The notes under the pieces were generated by a model. That model worked only from the letters and a program-made list of their open reading frames with translations. It was not told the DNA's origin and ran no database searches. The translations under genes and the position numbers were made by a program. A DNA stretch of 19,751 nucleotides from Tyzzerella sp. (lineage in GTDB: Bacteria > Bacillota > Clostridia > Lachnospirales > Anaerotignaceae), in NCBI GenBank assembly GCA_019415525.1, contig DXZA01000060.1, positions 1-19,751 of the forward strand, written 5' to 3'. Below are positions 1 through 6,591 of the stretch, one piece after another (the first letter of the stretch is position 1; each line of letters opens with the position of its first letter).

Positions 1-180
1 TAATAAGTGATTATGTTGTGTTTTATAAAATAAAAACCTAATATGAGTGATTTTTGTATACTCGTACTATAAAGGAGGGATGAGTAACTAAAATTTATTT
101 TATGGCAGTACAAATAAAAATGTACTGCTTTTTTTATTGCCATTAATAAGGAAGAAATAAGGAAAGGAAGGAAAATTTGT
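1..180 (+). other. Leader region before the first gene
   Basis: No gene is visible here. It holds an AT-rich stretch, a strong Shine-Dalgarno-like AAAGGAGGG at 71-79 with no gene at a usable distance, and a terminator hairpin at 105-135. The ribosome binding site of the first gene (AGGAAGGA near 165-172) follows. I could not find a promoter with both hexamers at proper spacing; TATACT at 57-62 has no matching -35 box. It may be the tail of a longer operon leader that begins outside the window. Confidence 0.5.
105..135 (+). terminator. Intrinsic terminator or attenuator hairpin 1
   Basis: A perfect 8-bp stem GCAGTACA (105-112) / TGTACTGC (121-128) encloses an 8-nt A-rich loop and is followed by seven T. 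This is the standard form of a factor-independent terminator. It lies upstream of the DUF3846 gene, with 45 nt to its start codon and no recognisable promoter in between, so it may work as an attenuator. Confidence 0.8.
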
Positions 181-549
181 ATGAGAGAAAAAGAAATCAG
201 AGTTTTAGAGGTAAAGCCACATGAGTACCCAAAAGAGTTTATATTAGAAAATTCACTTGAAGCTATGCAGGAAGCTGTTGGAGGATTAATTGACATTATA
301 GACTTGGAAGAAGATACTTGTATCCTTTTAAATGACGAAGGGAAATTAATTGGTTTAGAAGGCAACAGGAGATTTTATGATGATATAATTGTTGGAAACT
401 TCTATATTTGCGGAAGTGATGAAGAAGGAAACCTTACTTCATTGACAGATGAACAAATGGAAAAATACAAAGAAATTTTTTATGAGCCACAGGAGTTTAC
501 AGAAGATGAAATAGAAGAAACAACAAGAATTGAAGTTATTACTTTTTAA
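181..549 (+). CDS. DUF3846-domain protein
   Basis: This 122-residue acidic, soluble protein matches the DUF3846 pattern as I know it: a short beta strand, then QEAVGG (30-35), then the N-x-E-G-K block (51-55), the N-R pair (62-63) and the glycine before a hydrophobic strand (72). The family is common on conjugative elements and plasmids of Firmicutes, where it sits among other small accessory proteins. Its biochemical role is unknown. The ATG is preceded by AGGAAGGA at a good distance. The neighbours (DUF3849, ArdA-like, methyltransferase) suggest a part in establishment or anti-restriction after transfer, which is inference from context only. No signal peptide or membrane segment is seen. 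The family call is from remembered consensus. Confidence 0.8.
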   Translation: MREKEIRVLEVKPHEYPKEFILENSLEAMQEAVGGLIDIIDLEEDTCILLNDEGKLIGLEGNRRFYDDIIVGNFYICGSDEEGNLTSLTDEQMEKYKEIFYEPQEFTEDEIEETTRIEVITF

Positions 550-572
550 ATATAAATGGGAGGTTTAAAGAT

Positions 573-863
573 ATGAGAGAAAAAATTCATAAACAAACTG
601 AAACTATTGATATTCCAGAAAGCTATCTTGAACAGGCAGGAATAAACCCCAATGAACAAATAGATGCCATTGTGGGAGAAGGTTTTATAGTAATTAAACC
701 ACGAAATATTCTTGGAAGACTTCCTGAAGACCTTCTTTTATTTTATGAGAGTTTAGGTTTTGAGAGAGAACTTGTAAAAGAAGTATTGGAAAAAGAAGCA
801 GAGAAAGTAGGCAGCATTGATGAATTAGTTAGGGATATTAAAAAATTTTTTAATAAGCAATAA
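573..863 (+). CDS. Small AbrB/MazE-like protein
   Basis: A 96-residue protein whose first 45 residues resemble the swapped-hairpin AbrB/MazE DNA-binding fold: a strand ending in IDIPESYLEQAGI, then an N-E-Q-I strand and G-F-I-V-I-K-P-R. The remainder is a charged helical tail rich in Glu and Lys. AbrB-fold proteins act as dimeric transcription regulators or as antitoxins. No toxin gene follows it here, so a regulator or orphan antitoxin role is more likely. The GGGAGG site 7-8 nt upstream supports the ATG. A terminator-like hairpin follows the stop codon almost at once. A second AbrB-like gene lies at 4970. The similarity is recognised by pattern only, so the fold call is moderate. Confidence 0.6.
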   Translation: MREKIHKQTETIDIPESYLEQAGINPNEQIDAIVGEGFIVIKPRNILGRLPEDLLLFYESLGFERELVKEVLEKEAEKVGSIDELVRDIKKFFNKQ

Positions 864-864
864 A

Positions 865-894
865 AAGGACATGAGTTAAATCATGTTCTTTTTT
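865..894 (+). terminator. Intrinsic terminator or attenuator hairpin 2
   Basis: The stem AAGGACATGA (865-874) pairs with TCATGTTCTT (881-890) through one G-T wobble, with a 6-nt loop and a T run to 894. It begins two bases after the stop of the AbrB-like gene and ends 26 nt before the next start codon. Confidence 0.75.
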
Positions 895-920
895 ATACCA
901 AAAAGAAAGAAGGAAAAAAT

Positions 921-1040
921 ATGAGAAATAAATTTAAAGAAAACAAATACCCAAAAGCACCAAAGAAGATATTACCTAAAAAAACAACAAATTTAATTAA
1001 AGTAAAATATCACAGACGTTCAGAAAAAGCAGGGAGATGA
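921..1040 (+). CDS. 39-residue basic peptide
   Basis: A short reading frame starting with ATG at 921, with GAAGGA about 8 nt upstream, ending in TGA at 1038-1040. The peptide is very basic: about 15 of 39 residues are Lys or Arg, with only two Glu, and it has a proline-lysine rich centre and an H-R-R near the end. It has no hydrophobic segment. Such a composition would suit binding to nucleic acid, but I do not recognise a family. Its stop lies 4 nt before the DUF3849 start, and its last codons form that gene's ribosome binding site (GGGAG at 1032-1036), so the two are likely translationally coupled. Conservation in related elements would settle whether it is real. Confidence 0.55.
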   Translation: MRNKFKENKYPKAPKKILPKKTTNLIKVKYHRRSEKAGR

Positions 1041-1044
1041 TAAA

Positions 1045-1488
1045 ATGATAAAATTGTATCCGAATTCTTTTGAAACAGCTTTAAAAAATGGCAACTATGA
1101 TATAGGTCTTTATATGGCTTCTTGTAAAGAAAATGTAAGGTGTGCAAGAGATATTGAAAAAGCCATTAATAAAAATTTTGATGGCTATAAATTAGGTAAA
1201 GGCTTTGAAAAAGAAATAATAGAAACTTATGGTTTTCAAAGAGTAAACTTTGTACTTGCTTATAATATTCAGCAAAAAGTTAATGATGGAAGAATTAACA
1301 CAGAAAATAAGGACTGGGCAAAAAATATAGATATAGAAGATGATAAATTCAATTCATATGACAGAAGAAGTGAATACTTAATAGATGCAGATGTTGGACT
1401 TTTAAATATTTTTGCAAACAGAGTAATAGAAGAAATTAATACTTTGAAAAATACAGAAAATGAAGAAAATATTGATATGAGTATTTAA
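1045..1488 (+). CDS. DUF3849-domain protein
   Basis: A 147-residue protein that fits DUF3849: LYPNSFETA near the N-terminus (4-12), N-V-R-C (30-33), the N-F-D-G block (44-47), the G-F-x-R-V strand, and DGRINTENKDWAK (81-93), which is the most typical part. The family occurs on conjugative elements of gut Firmicutes beside DUF3846 and DUF4316 proteins; its function is not established. The protein ends in a charged linker and ENIDMSI, a tail that resembles the ends of the ArdA-like protein at 1897 and of both DUF4314 proteins. It starts 4 nt after the small basic peptide and is followed directly by a terminator-like hairpin. Confidence 0.8.
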   Translation: MIKLYPNSFETALKNGNYDIGLYMASCKENVRCARDIEKAINKNFDGYKLGKGFEKEIIETYGFQRVNFVLAYNIQQKVNDGRINTENKDWAKNIDIEDDKFNSYDRRSEYLIDADVGLLNIFANRVIEEINTLKNTENEENIDMSI

Positions 1489-1490
1489 AC

Positions 1491-1521
1491 AGCAGGCAGA
1501 AATGTCTGCTATTTTTATTTT
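1491..1521 (+). terminator. Intrinsic terminator or attenuator hairpin 3
   Basis: The stem AGCAGGCA (1491-1498) pairs with TGTCTGCT (1503-1510) with one G-T wobble around a GAAA tetraloop, followed by ATTTTTATTTT. The next ribosome binding site (GGGAGG) starts two bases later and the next start codon 15 nt later, so no promoter fits between them. Read-through must supply the downstream genes. Confidence 0.75.
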
Positions 1522-1535
1522 AGGGAGGATTTAAA

Positions 1536-1874
1536 GTGATTAGATTATATGTAGCAAGCAAAAAATTAGTAGAAGCAGAAAAAGAAATTTGTATAAAATT
1601 AGTGTTTCCAACAGAAGAAAATAATATTTGGATAGCACTTCAAAAGACAGAAATGGAATCATTAGATGATTGTGAAATTTCAGATATTGAGTGTGATGTT
1701 AAAGAAGCAGATGAATTCCTTAAAAAATTGGACTTTGATAAGACTGATATATTTGAAATGAATGTGTTGGCACGTATGCTTTTAAATTTTTCTAAATGTG
1801 AGTTGGATAATTATTGTGAGAAGTTAGAAATATGCAAACCAAAAACTTTAAAAGAAGCGATATATAAAATTTAA
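1536..1874 (+). CDS. ArdA-like protein, N-terminal part
   Basis: A 112-residue acidic protein with a GTG start, 7 nt after GGGAGG. It begins with the short MIRLYVAS strand, has an F-P-T-E-E-N-N-I-W block (24-32), an I-S-D-I-E-C-D segment (48-54), and DIFEMNVLA (71-79), the pattern of the first two domains of ArdA antirestriction proteins in Firmicutes. ArdA proteins mimic DNA and inhibit type I restriction enzymes. The C-terminal domain expected of a full ArdA (usually about 160-170 residues) is missing. The next gene repeats the central segment and supplies a C-terminal part. It could be a natural two-gene variant or an eroded duplication. The assignment comes from pattern and context, and a search could overturn it. 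Confidence 0.5.
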   Translation: MIRLYVASKKLVEAEKEICIKLVFPTEENNIWIALQKTEMESLDDCEISDIECDVKEADEFLKKLDFDKTDIFEMNVLARMLLNFSKCELDNYCEKLEICKPKTLKEAIYKI

Positions 1875-1896
1875 GCTAAGGTAAGGGGGAATGATA

Positions 1897-2364
1897 ATGG
1901 ATAAATACTTAGATGAACTGAAAAATAAGATTATAGCTGAAATAAATGTTTCAAATATTGAAAATATCATAAAAGAAAATGATGATATTTTAAAGTTAAA
2001 TGAATTATTAAACCAATATAATAAGCTTGATGACGGAATGAAAAGAGTGTACCAGTTGGGGCTTCAAATAAGAGAATTTAAAACAGTAAATGAAATGACA
2101 AAGTTATTTGAATTATTGCCTAATATTTGTGTTGCAAATGGTATAAGAAACGAAAAAGAACTGGGACATTTTGTTGTTGAGAATGAATTGTTTTCTGTGG
2201 ATTTTAATGAAGATGTATTGCCTTTTTTAGATTATGAAAAAGTTGGTGAATATTATCTTAAAACTAATTTAGGCAAGATTATAGATGGTGTATATGTAGA
2301 AGATACATCATCACAAACAGATTGGTGTATTGATGAAAAAAACGAACAGGATTTTTCAATGTAA
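1897..2364 (+). CDS. ArdA-like protein, central and C-terminal part
   Basis: A 155-residue acidic protein. I place the start at ATG 1897 because AAGGGGG (1883-1889) is 7 nt away; the in-frame ATG at 1891 is too close. It carries DILKLNELL (30-38), a KTVNEM segment (62-67), and LDYEKVGEYYL (111-121) followed by G-V-Y-V-E (131-135). The last blocks recall the conserved C-terminal domain of ArdA-type antirestriction proteins (D-Y-E-x-x-G). An ArdA-like protein would bind type I restriction enzymes in place of DNA and protect incoming element DNA. The first 29 residues are a separate helical segment. It ends in NEQDFSM, a tail similar to those of several other accessory proteins here. The methyltransferase gene follows after 38 nt. 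Confidence 0.5.
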   Translation: MDKYLDELKNKIIAEINVSNIENIIKENDDILKLNELLNQYNKLDDGMKRVYQLGLQIREFKTVNEMTKLFELLPNICVANGIRNEKELGHFVVENELFSVDFNEDVLPFLDYEKVGEYYLKTNLGKIIDGVYVEDTSSQTDWCIDEKNEQDFSM

Positions 2365-2402
2365 TAAGTATTTAAAGAAGCTTAGAAGGGGGGTGAATAT
2401 AT

Positions 2403-3365
2403 ATGGTAAACAGCTTTTTTCCTTGGATTGGTGGTAAAAAACTTATGAGAGATATAATACTTGAAAGATTTCCCTTACAATATAATAAATACATTGAGGT
2501 GTTTGGTGGAGCAGGTTGGATACTTTTCGCCAAAGAGCCTGAAGAGTTTGAAGTATATAATGATGCCAATTCAAATCTTACAAATATGTTTTATGTTGTA
2601 AAAAACAGACCTATTGCTTTTCTTGAAGAACTTGGCTTTTTACCCTTAAACAGTAAAGATGAGTTTGAGATACTTCTTGATTGGCATAAGAGAAAAGATT
2701 TTACTTTGCCATATTATAAAGAAGAATTGGATATGGCTAAACATTACATACCACCACCACAGTATGAAGAATATAAAGCAATAATGAATAATAAAGCTAC
2801 AATGGGAGATATAAAAAGAGCTGCCACATTTTATAAACTTATAAGATACAGCTATGCGGCAAGTGGAACAAGTTTTAACGGACAGCCAATTAATATTGCC
2901 CAAACATTTCAATCAATATGGCTTGCTAACAGAAGGTTAAATGAAAATGGTGTTAAGAGCAAAGATAGTCTTTCATTGGCAGAAGGAAAAGTAGGTAAAG
3001 GAGTTATAATACAGAATAAAAGTTTTGAGGCAATAATAGAACTTTATGATAACCCACTTACATTTTTCTATCTTGATCCGCCTTATTACGGAACTGAAAA
3101 GTATTATGAGGCTATGTTTAGTAAGGAACAGCATTATATGCTTTATGAAAAGTTAAGAAATATAAAAGGATACTTTATGCTTTCATATAATGATTGTGAT
3201 TTTATCAGAGATTTGTATAAAGAGTTTAATATAGAGTGCTTTGAGAGATTGAATAGTATTTCCCAAAGATATGCCCCGGGAAATACATTTAGAGAACTTA
3301 TTATTACAAACTACAATCCTTATGAGAGAAAAAACAATAAACCTAAACAGCTTTCGTTGATTTAA
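2403..3365 (+). CDS. dam: D12-class DNA adenine methyltransferase
   Basis: A 320-residue protein of normal length for the D12 (Dam) class of N6-adenine methyltransferases, which transfer a methyl group from S-adenosylmethionine to adenine in DNA. The order is that of the class: PWIGGKK (7-13), the SAM-binding motif I EVFGGAG (32-38), and the catalytic motif IV DPPYYG (225-230). A late block with N-D-C-D-F follows about 40 residues after motif IV. The target is not readable from sequence; many relatives methylate GATC. No restriction endonuclease is nearby, so it is best seen as a solitary modifier that protects the element. AAGGGGGG lies about 10 nt before the ATG. GATC is nearly absent from the whole window, which may be linked. 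Confidence 0.9.
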   Translation: MVNSFFPWIGGKKLMRDIILERFPLQYNKYIEVFGGAGWILFAKEPEEFEVYNDANSNLTNMFYVVKNRPIAFLEELGFLPLNSKDEFEILLDWHKRKDFTLPYYKEELDMAKHYIPPPQYEEYKAIMNNKATMGDIKRAATFYKLIRYSYAASGTSFNGQPINIAQTFQSIWLANRRLNENGVKSKDSLSLAEGKVGKGVIIQNKSFEAIIELYDNPLTFFYLDPPYYGTEKYYEAMFSKEQHYMLYEKLRNIKGYFMLSYNDCDFIRDLYKEFNIECFERLNSISQRYAPGNTFRELIITNYNPYERKNNKPKQLSLI

Positions 3366-3393
3366 AAAGTTGATTTAAAAAAGTTATTTTATA

Positions 3394-3420
3394 GGCAGTG
3401 ACTATTGGTTACTGCCTTAT
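3394..3420 (+). terminator. Hairpin 4, weak terminator after the methyltransferase
   Basis: The stem GGCAGTGAC (3394-3402) pairs with GTTACTGCC (3408-3416) with one G-T wobble and a 5-nt loop. The tail TTATATATT is not a clean T run, so termination may be partial. It separates the methyltransferase gene from the VanZ-like gene and its promoter. Confidence 0.55.
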
Positions 3421-3423
3421 ATA

Positions 3424-3452
3424 TTGAAAGGAAGAATAGTTTTTGTTAAAAT
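3424..3452 (+). promoter_or_regulatory. Putative sigma-A promoter for the VanZ-like gene
   Basis: TTGAAA (3424-3429), a 17-nt spacer and TAAAAT (3447-3452) each match five of six consensus bases. It lies directly after hairpin 4 and about 40 nt before the VanZ-like start codon, with GGGAGG at 3476-3481. This makes the VanZ-like gene an independently transcribed unit inside the operon. Confidence 0.5.
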
Positions 3453-3491
3453 AAATATATAAAAATTTGAAATTAGGGAGGTGTTATTATA

Positions 3492-4901
3492 ATGAATGAA
3501 TTTATAGGACATGTTATATATTTATTTTTAAAAGGGTTATATTTGGTAGTACCATTAATATTAATTTTTACAGTTATATTAATTGTCATTAAAAAGAAAA
3601 ATAATCACTTGCCATGGAGTAAAATAATTATATTTTTAATGTTTACTGGGTGGTTTGGTATAACTATTTCAGCAACATTATTAAGAGTAGAATTTGCTTA
3701 TAGGCAATATAATTTCCATTTATTTATGGCTTGGAGAGAAGCATGGAATAAGTTTACAATACAGGTATGGTTGAATATTTTGCTTAATATTGCTCTTTTT
3801 ATTCCTTTGGGTGTGTTATTACCTTTAATGTTTAAAAAATTTAGAAAATGGTATATAGCATTTTGTGGTGGTTTTTTATTTTCACTAATTATAGAAATAA
3901 TTCAAATTATTACACTTAAAGGTATGTTTGATGTAGATGATATTTTTAATAATACATTAGGAGCAGTATTAGGTTGGTGTATTGTTATGATAATTATTAC
4001 TATTGTTCAGAGAAATACAGATTGGAAAAAACATTGTTTGATGTTTTTATCTGTACCAATGGTTTCAGTTTTAATAATATCATTTATATTTATAAGCTAT
4101 TTTAATAAGCCATATGGTAATATACCTGATGACTATGTTGTTAGAGCAAATTTGGATAATGTAAATTGGGATTTAAAATGCACACTATCAGATACATCAG
4201 ATGTAGCACCGGTTTATGAAGTTGGAAGATTAAATAAAGAAGATAGTGAGTTATTTGCTAATGATTTTTCCAAAAAATTAGGTATAGAATTTTTAGATAC
4301 ATATTATTATGATGATTTAATTATATTTGCAAATCATTCTACAGGAGATTTTTTACATATTAATCAAAATGATGGAACTTGGAAGTATGATTTAGGAAGA
4401 AGTATAAGTCCAGTATTTAATACTGCAGTTTCTGATATAAATTCTAATGAAATTTTAGATATTTTATTTAATTGGAATATAAATGTTCCAAAAGAATCAA
4501 TTGTTTCATTAGAGTCAACAGGTGAAAATTTTAATAAAATTGAATTTAAGGCAGATATGATTCCTATAGGAGATAAGTTTATTAATGGAACTTTGATTTG
4601 TAATTTTAAAAGTGATAATGGTAAAACTGAAATAGATTCTATAGATAATTTTATGGTTACACTCTTACCATGTAAAGAAGAATCAATTTTAAGTCCAAAA
4701 GAAGCTGTTAATAAAATGTATGATGGTTATAGCTTTGAAGGATTTATATTAGAAAATAATAATATAACAGAAATAAATATTATTTCATGTAATTTAGAAT
4801 GGATTTCAGATACTAAAGGTTTTTATCAACCAGTATATTGTTTTGAACTTGAAACATCAGAACAAGAAATATTTAAAGATTATGTAAAAGCTATTAAATA
4901 G
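3492..4901 (+). CDS. VanZ-domain membrane protein with large extracellular domain
   Basis: A 469-residue protein with six likely membrane segments (about 14-33, 44-63, 94-113, 121-141, 155-172, 184-204) and a soluble remainder from about 205. The VanZ pattern is clear: N99-x-x-x-F-x-P-x-G107, the E135-x-x-Q138 helix, and D-V-D-D-I-F-N-N-T-L-G-A (147-158). Charged loops after segments 1, 3 and 5 put the C-terminal domain outside. VanZ of Tn1546 (about 160 residues) gives low-level teicoplanin resistance by an unsettled mechanism; most relatives have no proven role. The outer domain of about 265 residues has a Q-P-V-Y-C-F-E-L end that recalls PepSY-like domains, a weak hint. Very AT-rich and with its own promoter, it looks like cargo. 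Confidence 0.8.
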   Translation: MNEFIGHVIYLFLKGLYLVVPLILIFTVILIVIKKKNNHLPWSKIIIFLMFTGWFGITISATLLRVEFAYRQYNFHLFMAWREAWNKFTIQVWLNILLNIALFIPLGVLLPLMFKKFRKWYIAFCGGFLFSLIIEIIQIITLKGMFDVDDIFNNTLGAVLGWCIVMIIITIVQRNTDWKKHCLMFLSVPMVSVLIISFIFISYFNKPYGNIPDDYVVRANLDNVNWDLKCTLSDTSDVAPVYEVGRLNKEDSELFANDFSKKLGIEFLDTYYYDDLIIFANHSTGDFLHINQNDGTWKYDLGRSISPVFNTAVSDINSNEILDILFNWNINVPKESIVSLESTGENFNKIEFKADMIPIGDKFINGTLICNFKSDNGKTEIDSIDNFMVTLLPCKEESILSPKEAVNKMYDGYSFEGFILENNNITEINIISCNLEWISDTKGFYQPVYCFELETSEQEIFKDYVKAIK

Positions 4902-4922
4902 ATTAATTTTAAGAAATTAAAG

Positions 4923-4948
4923 AGCTAACCTAAATGGTTAGCTTTTTT
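4923..4948 (+). terminator. Intrinsic terminator or attenuator hairpin 5
   Basis: A perfect 8-bp stem AGCTAACC (4923-4930) / GGTTAGCT (4936-4943), a 5-nt loop and six T (4943-4948). The next ribosome binding site starts 8 nt later, so it ends the VanZ unit but also sits just ahead of the AbrB-like gene. Confidence 0.8.
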
Positions 4949-4969
4949 GTATTTAAAGGAGGTTTTATT

Positions 4970-5278
4970 ATGGAATATAAATATTATAAAACAGTAGGTT
5001 CAAAAGGAAGAATATATATTCCGTTGTCAATAAGAGAAAGTGTTGGAATTGATAAAGATACAGTAATTCAAATCACAAGCAGTAATGGAATTATTATGAT
5101 TAACAAAGCAGAAGTTATAGCAGAAAATCCTGTTATGCTTTTACAAGAGAATATTAAGAAAGAAAATGAGGTGATTGAAAATAAAAGAAACAATATTAAA
5201 AATAGAATTAAAAAGTTATTAGACGAAGGGAAATCCATAGATGAAGTATTGGATGAAGCCCTTCGTTTTTTAGTTTGA
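4970..5278 (+). CDS. AbrB/SpoVT-like DNA-binding protein
   Basis: A 102-residue protein. I chose ATG 4970 because AAAGGAGG (4956-4963) is 6 nt upstream; a longer frame from 4934 would start inside the terminator. Residues 5-47 show the AbrB/SpoVT pattern: T-V-G-S-K-G-R-I-Y-I-P (8-18), a short helix with R-E-S-V-G-I, and a second hairpin ending in I-I-M-I-N-K. The rest is a charged helix. Such proteins bind DNA as dimers or tetramers and often repress transition-state or mobile-element genes. It is the first gene of the surface-protein cluster, so it may regulate that cluster, which is inference. The stop lies 15 nt before the next start. Confidence 0.75.
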   Translation: MEYKYYKTVGSKGRIYIPLSIRESVGIDKDTVIQITSSNGIIMINKAEVIAENPVMLLQENIKKENEVIENKRNNIKNRIKKLLDEGKSIDEVLDEALRFLV

Positions 5279-5293
5279 AAGGAGATGATATTT

Positions 5294-5476
5294 ATGGATT
5301 TTGAAAAAGAGTTATCAAAATATAAAGAAACAGAAAAGTTTGCATATGATTGCCAAAATTTAAGAACAGAGCATTTTATTAAATACGGACATCTTATTGA
5401 TGATTTAACTATTGAACAAAAGGTATTGTCAGAAAAAATCAAAGAATTAGAAACATATGAAAGGGGTGATATTTAA
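5294..5476 (+). CDS. 60-residue helical protein, unknown
   Basis: A small charged protein, probably all helical, with two Glu/Lys-rich segments flanking F-I-K-Y-G-H-L-I-D-D-L. ATG 5294 is chosen because AAAGGAG (5278-5284) is 9 nt away; an in-frame ATG at 5285 is too close to that site. Its stop codon TAA overlaps the next gene's ATG by one base (TAATG at 5474-5478), so translation of the two is likely coupled. I do not recognise a family. Its place between a regulator and membrane proteins suggests a small partner of one of them. Confidence 0.6.
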   Translation: MDFEKELSKYKETEKFAYDCQNLRTEHFIKYGHLIDDLTIEQKVLSEKIKELETYERGDI

Positions 5477-6591
5477 TGAAAAAAGGAATATTGATATTTT
5501 TGACAACTATGTCTTTAATACTTCCTATAAATGTTTTTGCAAATGGAGAAAATATATTGCCAGCACCTATTTCTGTTGAAAGAAAAAATATTGATGGTAC
5601 AGAATATGTAATAAAAATGTATGAATTACCTATTCAGACAGAAGATACAACACTTATTGAACCTGACTTTGAATTAGATGGTTTTATATTTACTCACGAA
5701 ACAACAAACAAGGAAATAAATGAAACTACTGACACAAAGGAAGTCACAGAACAAGCACAGGCACAAAGTCAATCTAAAAATCTTGAAGAAGTTATAAAAC
5801 AGTTTCCTTCAACAAAAGCCTATGACCAAGATGGATATAAAGGAACATTGACACTTGACACAGGAAGTATAGTAACAGAAGTTGCAGGATATACAACAAA
5901 GAATTATACGGTATCAACTACAAAAGAATATCCTAATTTAATGTATGCGGACCCTTCATATGTAGCACAATCAGCAGTAAAAGATGGATATACATTACCT
6001 TTAGTTGATGTAAACTGGACAGTAATGGGAACATCACTTGCAGGAGATACACTTGTTCCAACAGAATACAAGGCAGTAGCAACATATTCAAAGACATTTA
6101 GTTCACAAGTTCCAACAGGGTATATATCAACAGCAAGATACAAAGGTAATGTTACAAAGACAGTAGCAAATACTGCTGATTTTACAGTTATATATGTAGG
6201 AACACTTATTGATGAAGGTATGCCTACTATATTGAAAGTGATTACAGGCTTTGTATTGGTTTTACTTATAATCTGTGCCATTGCGTTATTGTTGTTGTAT
6301 TTAAAATCAAGACGAGGTACTTATGTATATAATCTTATTGACAAAGAATATATCTGCATAGGTCATCAAAGTATAAATCCTAAAAAACCTGTTATAGATT
6401 TGAATGACTTTGAAGATATGATACAAAGTAATGTATTTCAGTTTATACTTGATAAGAAAACAACATCAGCACTTTTTGGAAGAAACATAAATGTTACATA
6501 TAAAGATGTAACAATAAAACATTTGATTAATGAGAAAAAAGGGGAATATCGCTTTGAGTTAAATTTGGGAGGTGTGTTAGATGCAGAATAG
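5476..6591 (+). CDS. Membrane-anchored surface protein of the sortase cluster
   Basis: A 371-residue protein. Residues 1-22 form a signal peptide (MKKG, hydrophobic core, NVFA then NG). An acidic and Gln/Ser-rich linker follows (about 75-110), then a Thr/Tyr/Val-rich probable beta domain (about 110-245). One membrane helix spans about 253-277, followed by K-S-R-R and a cytoplasmic domain of about 90 residues. The layout is thus outside domain, single membrane pass, inside domain. No LPxTG motif is present, so it is anchored by its own helix. Its start overlaps the preceding stop by one base and its end overlaps the sortase start by 11 bases, so it probably works with the sortase, perhaps as a scaffold or signal-passing partner. 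I do not recognise a named family. Confidence 0.7.
   Translation: MKKGILIFLTTMSLILPINVFANGENILPAPISVERKNIDGTEYVIKMYELPIQTEDTTLIEPDFELDGFIFTHETTNKEINETTDTKEVTEQAQAQSQSKNLEEVIKQFPSTKAYDQDGYKGTLTLDTGSIVTEVAGYTTKNYTVSTTKEYPNLMYADPSYVAQSAVKDGYTLPLVDVNWTVMGTSLAGDTLVPTEYKAVATYSKTFSSQVPTGYISTARYKGNVTKTVANTADFTVIYVGTLIDEGMPTILKVITGFVLVLLIICAIALLLLYLKSRRGTYVYNLIDKEYICIGHQSINPKKPVIDLNDFEDMIQSNVFQFILDKKTTSALFGRNINVTYKDVTIKHLINEKKGEYRFELNLGGVLDAE

Noticed and set aside
80..146. Two tiny frames in the leader: ATG-AGT-AAC-TAA at 80-91 and a 14-codon frame at 102-146 that spans the hairpin.
   Set aside because: The first start codon is only one base after the Shine-Dalgarno sequence and the second is more than 20 bases away from it, so neither is placed for initiation.
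573..863. A toxin-antitoxin pair with the AbrB/MazE-like protein.
   Set aside because: The following genes are a basic 39-residue peptide and DUF3849; neither resembles a known toxin, and a terminator hairpin separates them.
4934..4969. An upstream extension of the AbrB-like gene.
   Set aside because: It would start inside the loop of terminator hairpin 5 and ahead of the clear AAAGGAGG site that serves ATG 4970.
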